From positions 1 to 18,129 of the forward strand of contig DAWL01000126.1 in NCBI GenBank assembly GCA_002505935.1: 18,129 nt of DNA. The letters are read 5' to 3'. The notes beneath the pieces are model-generated. The model saw only the letters and a list, made by a program, of their open reading frames with translations. It was not told the origin of the DNA and made no database searches. This document shows, one piece after another, positions 7,119 through 14,800 of the stretch; within the stretch, counting starts at the first letter, position 1; every line of letters begins with the position of its first letter. Origin of the DNA: Euryarchaeota archaeon UBA226. Its GTDB lineage: Archaea; Thermoplasmatota; Poseidoniia; Poseidoniales; Poseidoniaceae. The translations under genes and the position numbers were made by a program.

Positions 7119-8294
7119 TCAGGGTGAGCGCAAGTGCATCATTGGGTCGCCTCTCCGGTCGATGCCGACTCCCAATACAGCGGGCAATGAAACATCGAGT
7201 TCAATCTCCGTTCTCCAGGTCTTCTTACAGGCACAATCTAACCCTACAAACTCGCGCATATCTCCGCTAACTGAATATCTCTCAATAGCCGCAACCACAT
7301 GCTTATCGCACTTACCACAATTATGGGAGCCGCGAATCCTTCCGCCTGCAGTTGGGTGAATCAACAAACGGGATATCTGATCTTCTTCACCATTGACCCC
7401 ACCTTTTGGATGAATAACTGAATTTACTCTCTCGATTAACTCGACTAATGACCACAACCAAGGTGGACGGTATTCTTTGGCTCTAAACAAACGATCGATA
7501 ATCGTACCACGCTGAATATTCATTGGATTGACCGAAATCTCGTCACTCACTTCGGCAACATCTACAATCCACTTAACACAATGTTCCAACGCATCTCCTT
7601 CACTCATGAATGGTGGCTTGAACATCAGGTATGTCTTGACTCGTAGACCCGCATTCTGAAGATTGACAACTGCCCTCTTCCAGGATTTCAGAGTAAATCC
7701 CTTGTTGACGTGGAATTTCAAGACCTCTTCATCATGTGCCTCCAAACCAATAGCTACAGTGAATTCAGGATTGATTGATTTCGCCCAACTCAATTTCTCT
7801 TCCGTACATTGTTCGGTCCGACTCTCAATCACTAGATGCTTATTCATCTCATGGCATTCTCTGAGAACAGTTTCTTGAAAATCAACAGGTATCTCTCTAT
7901 CTTCTAGCAATGAACCTGAAGTATACACCTTTACCATACCCATTCCTTCAAAATCAGATAATTTCTTTTTGGCAAATTCCCATTGAGCATGTAAATCTGC
8001 ACTTTCAACATCGTCTCTTGTATCGTTGAAATATCCACAAAATGTACAACCGCTACTCCACCACCAATGACAACCCTTGGTCCTGAGTATGACAGTTGCA
8101 GCGGTGGTGGGACTTCCATCAGGCATCATTTCAGGGGTGTGATAAACAGTAGCTGGTTCGCTTGCGTCCCAAGAATGCTTCTTCTCCTGAGACCATTCTG
8201 TATTCTCTGGTGCTTTAATCAAATCATGGATGCGCAAAGCCGGCTCATCGTTGCCGACCAAGTTCAGCCGTTGGCCCTGAGACATGTGTACCAT
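7119..8294 (-). CDS. Radical SAM protein, probable archaeosine synthase component RaSEA
   Basis: Elp3-like radical SAM enzyme. RaSEA works with ArcS to convert the lysine adduct of preQ0 at tRNA position 15 to archaeosine. Residues from the ATG at 8294: the FeS motif C75-x7-C83-x2-C86 in KGCHWWWSSGCTFCGYFND matches the spaced C...C-x2-C-GY form of this family rather than plain CxxxCxxC. Then come VKVYTSGSLLE and the VIESRTEQ and GLEAHDEEV strands of the barrel. A C-terminal cysteine set (HNCGKCD, C326/C329, and CAC, C354/C356) suggests a zinc site. It follows the decarboxylase gene. The start is unsure: the frame runs to an ATG at 8387 (53-nt overlap with that gene), a TTG at 8327 follows GAGGAAG, and ATGs lie at 8294 and 8285; I chose the first ATG clear of the upstream gene. 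The radical SAM call is firm, the RaSEA role less so. Confidence 0.75.
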   Translation of the reverse strand: MVHMSQGQRLNLVGNDEPALRIHDLIKAPENTEWSQEKKHSWDASEPATVYHTPEMMPDGSPTTAATVILRTKGCHWWWSSGCTFCGYFNDTRDDVESADLHAQWEFAKKKLSDFEGMGMVKVYTSGSLLEDREIPVDFQETVLRECHEMNKHLVIESRTEQCTEEKLSWAKSINPEFTVAIGLEAHDEEVLKFHVNKGFTLKSWKRAVVNLQNAGLRVKTYLMFKPPFMSEGDALEHCVKWIVDVAEVSDEISVNPMNIQRGTIIDRLFRAKEYRPPWLWSLVELIERVNSVIHPKGGVNGEEDQISRLLIHPTAGGRIRGSHNCGKCDKHVVAAIERYSVSGDMREFVGLDCACKKTWRTEIELDVSLPAVLGVGIDRRGDPMMHLRSP

Positions 8295-8334
8295 TACGTG
8301 GGCTGGGAACTGTATTGAAGAAGGCAACGCTTGC

Positions 8335-9216
8335 TCATTCTTCCTCAGAAACTCCTGTTGAACGGAATAGAATAGTCGAACCTGCATTAACGAATTGCCC
8401 CTTGGGGAAATCTGGATTCATAGAATCCGCGCCAATCACCTGAGGTTCAAATTTGTCGGCAGGAACCCTAAGGTCAACGCGGCTACCAACCCTGATCATC
8501 CCATATCTCTGTCCTCTTCGCATGACATCTCCCTCTCCACTCCAAGGAACGATTGTACGAGCAAGTGCTCCAGCGATTTGAGTCACTTCAACCCTCATTT
8601 TCCCAGTGGAATTAGACGAAGTTGCACATTCCAATACTGTTCGAACTCGCTCATTGAATTCACTTTCCTTCTTGAAGGCGGGAAGAAAAGGCCCCCTTCT
8701 CCTACCTTTACCAGTACGATGTTCCATTCTGACAATCTTTCCCGCCTCAGGAACTCTATTCACGTGTACATCCAATGGAGACATAAAAATCGCTATTCTC
8801 CACACATCGTTTGAACTCTCTTCTCCTTTGTCAACCTTGCACCATCGTTGCTCATTTTCAAATGTCAACGGTTCTGCTAAAGATTCGGGATACCATGTTC
8901 CGGTCAATGGGTTCTCTTCACAGTCTCCGGAAGATAACTCCTCTTTGGAAGGTCTTCTTCCATTAGCCATTTCACGCACCACGAACATAACATGCCCATC
9001 TGCAGGAGAGACCAATACTCCCTCGTCCTTGGGAATTGGGCGGTCTGGGTCGCGGAAGAAATTTGCAAGGAAGGCGGACAACATCAATGTCAAGACTCCT
9101 GTCAAGGTTACTAGGTGCATAACTGGATCAACATACACAGCAACCAACAATGCGGCGATACCCATTGAAGAAGTCAGCAATACTGGAAGCGTTCCACCTC
9201 GGGCAAACAGGCCCAC
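8335..9216 (-). CDS. asd: Archaetidylserine/phosphatidylserine decarboxylase, short proenzyme type
   Basis: Pyruvoyl-dependent decarboxylase making the ethanolamine head group of membrane lipids. Two N-terminal membrane helices (~9-27 and ~33-52) precede FFRDPDRPIP. Catalytic residues are visible: D73 in VSPADG, H151 in MSPLDVHVNR, and the self-cleavage pair G244-S245 in MIRVGSRVDL, where Ser becomes the pyruvoyl group. The VGS form instead of LGST places it with short-type and archaeal enzymes. At 293 residues it is longer than the usual 210-230. Much of the excess is a hydrophilic insert between the SPADG strand and the VHVNR block (~82-137). GTG start at 9216 with strong GAGGTGAG 3 nt upstream; it is 9 nt after the coiled-coil gene and upstream of the RaSEA-like gene. 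Archaeal lipid use (archaetidylserine) is inferred from the host. Confidence 0.9.
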   Translation of the reverse strand: MGLFARGGTLPVLLTSSMGIAALLVAVYVDPVMHLVTLTGVLTLMLSAFLANFFRDPDRPIPKDEGVLVSPADGHVMFVVREMANGRRPSKEELSSGDCEENPLTGTWYPESLAEPLTFENEQRWCKVDKGEESSNDVWRIAIFMSPLDVHVNRVPEAGKIVRMEHRTGKGRRRGPFLPAFKKESEFNERVRTVLECATSSNSTGKMRVEVTQIAGALARTIVPWSGEGDVMRRGQRYGMIRVGSRVDLRVPADKFEPQVIGADSMNPDFPKGQFVNAGSTILFRSTGVSEEE

Positions 9217-9219
9217 TGG

Positions 9220-9227
9220 CTCACCTC
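9220..9227 (-). promoter_or_regulatory. Strong Shine-Dalgarno of the decarboxylase gene, overlapping the upstream stop
   Basis: Minus-strand GAGGTGAG, 3 nt before the GTG at 9216. It fixes the GTG as the start. The TGA of the coiled-coil gene (9228-9226) is embedded in it (TGAGGTGAG), the same arrangement as at 6741-6748. Confidence 0.8.
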
Positions 9228-10116
9228 ACTCTTTGTTGTCGTGATCTGCCCACGGGTCGACATCGTCGTCCCAAGTCGCAGCTTCCTTCACTTCACGAGG
9301 CTCGGCAGGTTCCTCTTCTTCAGCAGGCTCCTCTTCAGATTCTTCCTCAGTTTCTTCTTCGGATTCTTCCTCAGCCTCAGCAGCCTCTTCGCTTTCTTCT
9401 GGCGCCTCTTCGACGGATTCCTCTTCGTTCTCCTCTTCTGCAGGAGTTTCTTCAGTGGATTCTTCGGATTGAGAGGCTTCAATAGATTCCGCCTCTTCAA
9501 GCGTCATCTCTGCAGCCCTAGCCTCGATGAGATCATCCATGCGATCTGTAATTGCCCTCTGCATGTGTTGGCTTTGTCTCTCAGCCTCGACAGCGCGCTC
9601 AATCAATTCATAGCGCTCTTTGATAGCCTTGTTCAAATCCTCAAACAGGGCCATGTGATCAACATACCAGTCATCTCTTGCCTTCATCTCGACGACAGCC
9701 AACTTGAGGTCATTATCCAATTCCTCAGCGATACCGAAGACCTTACCCAATCGCTCCTTTTCACGAGTGTATTTCTCTTCCATCTTCTGTAATTCTGGCT
9801 CAAGGAAATCAACTTGCTTAGTGGACTTGGTTGCTTTTAACTCCAAATCTCTGATGCGATTATCTTTTTCTGACAACAAAGCCTCAAGACTTTCTTTCTC
9901 GATCTCTCGCTCAACTATCTCCTTCTCAAGAACCTCGATTTCAGCCTTCAGATTGACTAGTTCTTTTTCCTGTGCCTCATAGGCATCATACAGCTTCAAG
10001 AGCCGTTCGGTCTCCTCCCCTAAACGGTCTTCTAAATCGCTGACCTGCACTACTGGAGTCTTCTCACCGTCTTCATCATCACCGGACATTGACAACACCG
10101 GAGGTCTATCCTCCAT
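9226..10116 (-). CDS. Coiled-coil protein with Glu-rich acidic tail, unknown function
   Basis: Not recognised beyond its architecture. Of 296 residues, ~25-205 are a nearly continuous, highly charged coiled coil with heptad-like spacing (for example LEDRLGEETERLLKLYDAYE). Residues ~207-277 are low complexity, mostly Glu with Ser, Ala, Pro and Thr, and the last 16 residues (TWDDDVDPWADHDNKE) are again complex, suggesting a short docking motif. No signal peptide, membrane segment or Cys is seen, so it should be cytosolic. It is first in a three-gene run with the decarboxylase and the RaSEA-like gene. The ATG at 10116 has AGGTGAG upstream; a second Met at residue 10 lacks a ribosome site. Possible roles (scaffold, chromosome or ribosome associated) are guesses. 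Confidence 0.75.
   Translation of the reverse strand: MEDRPPVLSMSGDDEDGEKTPVVQVSDLEDRLGEETERLLKLYDAYEAQEKELVNLKAEIEVLEKEIVEREIEKESLEALLSEKDNRIRDLELKATKSTKQVDFLEPELQKMEEKYTREKERLGKVFGIAEELDNDLKLAVVEMKARDDWYVDHMALFEDLNKAIKERYELIERAVEAERQSQHMQRAITDRMDDLIEARAAEMTLEEAESIEASQSEESTEETPAEEENEEESVEEAPEESEEAAEAEEESEEETEEESEEEPAEEEEPAEPREVKEAATWDDDVDPWADHDNKE
9286..9498 (-). repeat. In-frame low-complexity GAG/GAA-rich tract
   Basis: About 210 nt made of imperfect GAA/GAG/TCN units encoding the Glu-Ser-rich tail of the coiled-coil protein. Motifs such as EESEEE and PAEEEE recur. The opposite strand shows long open frames of Ser/Leu/Phe as a by-product. Such tracts vary in length between strains. Confidence 0.6.
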
Positions 10117-10172
10117 CTACCCCCACTCACCTAGGCATTATCAAGCCGACGCATCAAAGGCCACTATTTTCG

Positions 10173-11156
10173 CTACCCGTGATGTGTTAGATCATTCGCG
10201 ATAGAATCTGTAGCAATTACCAATTCACGTGCAATACTAACTTCACCCATCGAATGGCCTGCATCTGGAACAATAACCAAGTTACTGTTGGGCATTGCTT
10301 GATGTAATTCCCACGCACTTCTGGTAGGACAAACCATGTCATAACGACCTTGGACAATAACTGTAGGAATGTGTTGAATTTTTTGAATATGGTTCAAAAT
10401 ATAACTTTCTTCGACAAATATTGCATTTGTGAAGTAATGGCATTCTATGCGAGCAAATGCAACAGCGAAATCCAAGTCCTCCGCTTTATCGAGATATTCC
10501 GGATCGGGAAATAGACGACTAGTAGCCATTTCCCAGCGAGTCCATTCTTTAGCCGCCCCACGGCGAACTTCTACATCATCACTAGTTAGACGGCGATAAT
10601 ATGCTTCAATGAGATTATCTTGTTCATCCATAGGAATATGTTGCTGATAAGGCTCAAAAGCATCTGGAAAGACATGGCTTGCCCCATCTTGATAAAACCA
10701 ATACAATTCGGATTTTCTGCACATAAATATGCCGCGAAGCACTAGACTCAGAACACTTTCAGGATGATTTTGTGCATAGATAAGAGAAAGAGTAGAACCC
10801 CAAGAACCGCCAAAAACATGCCATTTTTCTATGCTTAAATGGGTTCGTAGAGTTTCGATATCTCTAACCGAAGCCTGAGTATTGTTGTCTTCAAGTTCAG
10901 CATATGGAACTGAATCTCCACAACCTCTTTGATCAAACTGGACAATGTTAAATGATTCAGGATTGAAATACTGACGATATGATGGCTGACTTCCCCCTCC
11001 GGGGCCTCCGTGGATAACTAAAACCGGAATGCCTTCTGGATTACCACTTTGTTCCCAAGCAATAGTATGCAAAGAAGAAACCTCTAGCATACCTTTAGCA
11101 AATGGTTCAATGGGTGGATAAAGTACTTCACTCAATTTCACGGAAGTGTTTAGCAT
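10173..11156 (-). CDS. pip: Proline iminopeptidase, alpha/beta hydrolase (peptidase S33)
   Basis: Removes N-terminal proline from peptides, in the cytosol. The 327 residues contain all family marks: oxyanion block HGGPGGG at 49-55, DQRGCGDS at 75-82, nucleophile S118 in GGSWGS, D273 in GRYDMVCP, H301 in DAGHS, and the cap segment FARIECHYFTNAIFVEE typical of Pip. Length and start (YPPIEPFAKGML near the N-terminus) fit the family. The ATG at 11156 has GGAGCGAT upstream. It is divergent from the methyltransferase and separated by 56 nt from the coiled-coil gene. Its DNA looks A+T-richer than its flanks (for example 16 of 60 G+C in 10381-10440), which may point to more recent acquisition, probably from bacteria where this family is common. 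Confidence 0.92.
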   Translation of the reverse strand: MLNTSVKLSEVLYPPIEPFAKGMLEVSSLHTIAWEQSGNPEGIPVLVIHGGPGGGSQPSYRQYFNPESFNIVQFDQRGCGDSVPYAELEDNNTQASVRDIETLRTHLSIEKWHVFGGSWGSTLSLIYAQNHPESVLSLVLRGIFMCRKSELYWFYQDGASHVFPDAFEPYQQHIPMDEQDNLIEAYYRRLTSDDVEVRRGAAKEWTRWEMATSRLFPDPEYLDKAEDLDFAVAFARIECHYFTNAIFVEESYILNHIQKIQHIPTVIVQGRYDMVCPTRSAWELHQAMPNSNLVIVPDAGHSMGEVSIARELVIATDSIANDLTHHG

Positions 11157-11224
11157 ACAAATCGCTCCTTGATAGGATACCGAGTAGAGGCATTATTGAA
11201 AGCCAATTCGCTTGACCCCTCTCC
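11157..11224. promoter_or_regulatory. Divergent intergenic region between pip and the methyltransferase
   Basis: This 68-nt gap must hold both promoters. CATTATTGAAAG (~11191-11202) reads as an A+T-rich TATA-like element on either strand. It lies ~25-33 nt before the methyltransferase ATG, which has no Shine-Dalgarno (ACCCCTCTCC precedes it). This fits a leaderless transcript. No operator-like repeat is seen. Confidence 0.3.
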
Positions 11225-11860
11225 ATGGCAGAAGATGGGGTTGGATGGAGAAGCGCACCCGAGGTATTCCATGAATGGGCCCTCATTGGCAAGGACGAAG
11301 GCATGGAAAAGGGGCATGCTGCCGCCGTAGAGGAAATGTTGAGCCACGCTTTGGCAATTGCTTCTAGCCTAGGCAACACATTCACAGCTTTGGATGTAGG
11401 ATGCGGAAATGGTTGGGTTGTTCGAAAGATGGCTGGGCATCCACATTGCTCGCTTGCTGTTGGAATCGATGCCGCTCCTTCAATGATTGACAAAGCCAAG
11501 AAATTGGATTCAGAAAACCAGTATCATTTGGTAGATATTATGCAATGGACTACAGAACACTCCTTTGATCTGATTCACAGTATGGAGACAATGTACTACC
11601 TCGAGGATCCTGTCAAAGGGATTCAAAGGTTATCTGAATGGCTAAAAGAAGATGGGGTGTTGGTCATTGGAGTAGACCACTATGCTGAGAATGCACAAAG
11701 CCTTGATTGGCCTGAGAAAGTGAGGACAAGGATGACGACTCTGAGCGAATCCGAATGGATTGACTCATTCAGTACTGCTGGACTCTCAGATGTCAAATCT
11801 TGGAGGGCTGCCCCAAAGGAAGGGTGGCCTGGTACATTGGTAATTGCAGGTCGCAAGTAA
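11225..11860 (+). CDS. Class I SAM-dependent methyltransferase, substrate unknown
   Basis: A 211-residue cytosolic Rossmann-fold methyltransferase. Motif I is ALDVGCGNG at 55-63, the ribose-binding acid is D82 in VGIDAAPSMI, motif II/III is FDLIHSMETMYYLEDP at ~114-129, and LKEDGVLVIGVDHYAE marks the following strand. These resemble UbiE/Methyltransf_11-type small-molecule enzymes, but the substrate cannot be read from the sequence. The N-terminus (W8 to about 50) is a helical cap. The ATG at 11225 is the only sensible start. It converges on addA with no gap: TAATTA (11858-11863) supplies both stops. No functional link to pip or addA is evident. Confidence 0.85.
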   Translation: MAEDGVGWRSAPEVFHEWALIGKDEGMEKGHAAAVEEMLSHALAIASSLGNTFTALDVGCGNGWVVRKMAGHPHCSLAVGIDAAPSMIDKAKKLDSENQYHLVDIMQWTTEHSFDLIHSMETMYYLEDPVKGIQRLSEWLKEDGVLVIGVDHYAENAQSLDWPEKVRTRMTTLSESEWIDSFSTAGLSDVKSWRAAPKEGWPGTLVIAGRK

Positions 11861-14800
11861 TTACCGTGGACCGCATAATTTGATCGTTCCCCTATGATGT
11901 GGGCAAGCATTGCATATTGCTGCGTCTTTACTTGACAAGGGTTCTATCTGTTCATCTGTAGGTCCCAACACTCTCATTCTCGACAGGGTTGAGAGCAATT
12001 CTTCAAGTTGAGATTGAGACTGTGGCATCAATTCCTCTCCCTCATCGACCAAACGACCATTCGCCGCGACATAGATCGCTGGTGGAAGCAAGCGGCGAAC
12101 TACAGAACTCGAGGCTTGCTGATATTCCAAAGCGAGGCAATACAGTGCCAACTGCATCCGATGCTCAGCTAGTAATTCCTGTTCTTGATGAATAAGAGAA
12201 TCTGAACCAGAAACCATCTGTAGAGGGTGACCTTTCTCTCTATCTAACGGGTTGAACGAAGCGCCGCAACCTCTAGTCTTCAAATCGATAACAAGGTATG
12301 CTACCTCACCATTGTCATTAGCCAAAGCCAAAACCAAATCTATTCGGCCAGTCATACTGGTTACAACAGATTCTATCTCTGCGACGGGTGTCTCGCCAAA
12401 TGGAGTCCAGATGTTCAATGGAAGGTTCTCAGCTGTCAACAAACCAAGATCGAATGGGACTTCAGTACGTAGCCCTTCAACATTCCATCCTCTGTACTTC
12501 CCCGACAAACAAGCCTGTCCCAATTCTCCATCCATCAATATCTTCGCGAGTTCGTATAATCTCTCTATGGTTGCATCCTCATTGATATCGGGCATTTTGT
12601 ATTCTTCAACTACTTGTTTGATTACATCTCTATCCAACATCGTTCCACTAGAATATAGCGACCAGTCTTGGGGTAAATCAGGACTTGACTCAACCTTATT
12701 TACAGGATTAGGCAACCCTACCTCGACTAATCTGTGGAATAGAGTTCCAAGAGTTGCAGCATCTGGTAACCCATTATCCTCCTCTATGAAATCAACAATT
12801 CCCAATGGTTCACTGGGCCATCCTTGGTGGGTCTCTAACCAATGCCTACGCAAACAGGAAGATGCAGTATCAATCGATGATGGTGCAAAGCGAATACGGC
12901 GTCTTCTTTTGGCAACGACCGGAGATTGAGAAGAAGTAGCCTCTGAGATTAGGCCCTGCTGATGGTTGGTCATTCTCTGCATGAGGCTTTGAGCCTCAAT
13001 TGATTCTGTCATGAAACAAGCGGGTTCGTGGAATATACTGAGGCGCGGACCTCCTGTCAATCCCAATCCTGAGTCAGAACGTAGTGCTGCAGGATCAAGA
13101 TACAAAGTTCGATCAGGTGAACCATCTTCTGGAGGGTTCATTTCTCCATCAACAGAGTTGATCAACCAAGGTGAATGCTCATGTTGATTGCATATTGCTG
13201 AAGCCCTCATTGAATCCAGCAACATTGTCCCCATACTTCTTCGCGAACCGGGGCGGTGCTGAACTTGTATCACACCATTCACTAATTTTGCGTCTTTACC
13301 GGGACTGCCGACAAGTATCAAATGACTCTTGACACGAGTCATTGAAACATACAACAATCTGCGAGTTTCTGCTTCGCTCTGAGCCTCTAACAATGATTCT
13401 GCCAATAGCCACAACCCATGTGCTGACAATTCACCTGTTTTCCATGGCTTTGCTCGACCTGCTATCAATTCAGGAGTTACAATGAGGTGGTCTCTTGTGG
13501 TGTTGGCCACTGACCTTCGCCCTGCTTGGAATAGTCCAGCGAGTACCACCACTTTGGACTGGAGACCTTTCGCTGCATGGATTGTCATCAACCTTACACA
13601 ACCACCTAGCGCAGGGGCCTTTGCCGCAGGTCCATCTTTACCCAATGCACTCAACTTCTCCAGCCTTTCATGGATTCTTGCCAGATCTCCTCCATTCCTT
13701 GATACGAGGTTTTTGAGTAGATCGATAAACATCTCAACCTCATTTCGCGCTGAAGGCTCGGGCCAAGCAAGTAACAAATCCGAATGGTTGACTGTCTCTT
13801 CAACCGCTTTCAATACATCACCTTGTATCGAATGTCTATGCCACCTCTGCAATAGGTTCCTCTCAATATCTGTTCTCGCGTTTTCGATTAGTGCCTCAAA
13901 TGGATGCTTGTCTAGTTGCGACAACGTCTGAGTCAATCGAGAATCTGGCCAACCTAGTAAGCCAGAACGTGCCAAAGATACTACCAAATCTCTTCTGCCG
14001 GGATTCGATAAGGCACCGATGAGACTACGCAATGCTCTACACACCGGCCTATTGAGCAATGGTCCTAACTTGTCTGCAGTGGCTGGAATCCCCCATGCCT
14101 CTAAGCGCTTCATCAAATCATCAATATGAGTCCTAGTTGGCAACAAAACCATGATGTCCTCTGGAGCAACTCTTTCCACAGTAGGAATTTGCACCCATGA
14201 TGGTTCAGATTCTGAATGGGTGGAAATCTGAGTTGAGACTCCATTGATTAGGCAATACAATCGTTGAGCAATCATCTCATTCTCTAGATGAGCATCCTTG
14301 GCTTTTGGTAATGAAAAGGGGTCTAGGGATTGAGCAAGATTAGAGCCAGGATCTGCTGCCTTTCTACGTACTGGCAACAACCATTCTAGATGGCCGCGCT
14401 TCTCAACATGGAATGGACGGAGGTGCTGTGGAATAGCATACCAAGAGCCTTCCAATCCCCGATGCCTTTCCGAGAAAACATCTTCACATAATGAATTGAT
14501 AGTGAGTAACAAGCCCTCATCAGTTCTATGATTTGTTGAGAGATCAATGTGGCCTTCGGACCTTGCTTGGCTCATCTCGTGTTCCGAAATACTACCATCA
14601 TCTTCCAAATCAAATCTCCACCAAGAATACTCTTGTTCGTATTTGGTGCGATCATATTTGTCGGCTGCAACAAATGTTGATTTCTCTCCACCGCCTCCTC
14701 CTGGTGGCCTTGGATCTCTGCTCATCTCAAGAGGGCGAAGATCATGTATTCTCGGTTCATCGTCCCATTCCTTTCTATTCGCCTCTCGAATTGAAGTAAT

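Noticed and set aside
8606..9244. Plus-strand 212-codon open frame
   Set aside because: Lies wholly opposite the decarboxylase gene, whose catalytic residues are all in frame on the minus strand; no recognisable motif.
9241..9792. Plus-strand 183-codon open frame rich in Phe, Leu and Ser
   Set aside because: Antisense shadow of the Glu-rich tail; complementary GAG/GAA tracts read as Ser/Leu/Phe codons, with no ribosome site or family motif.
11128..11499. Minus-strand open frames overlapping the start of pip and the methyltransferase
   Set aside because: They run opposite the methyltransferase motif I and would overlap pip; no coding signature.
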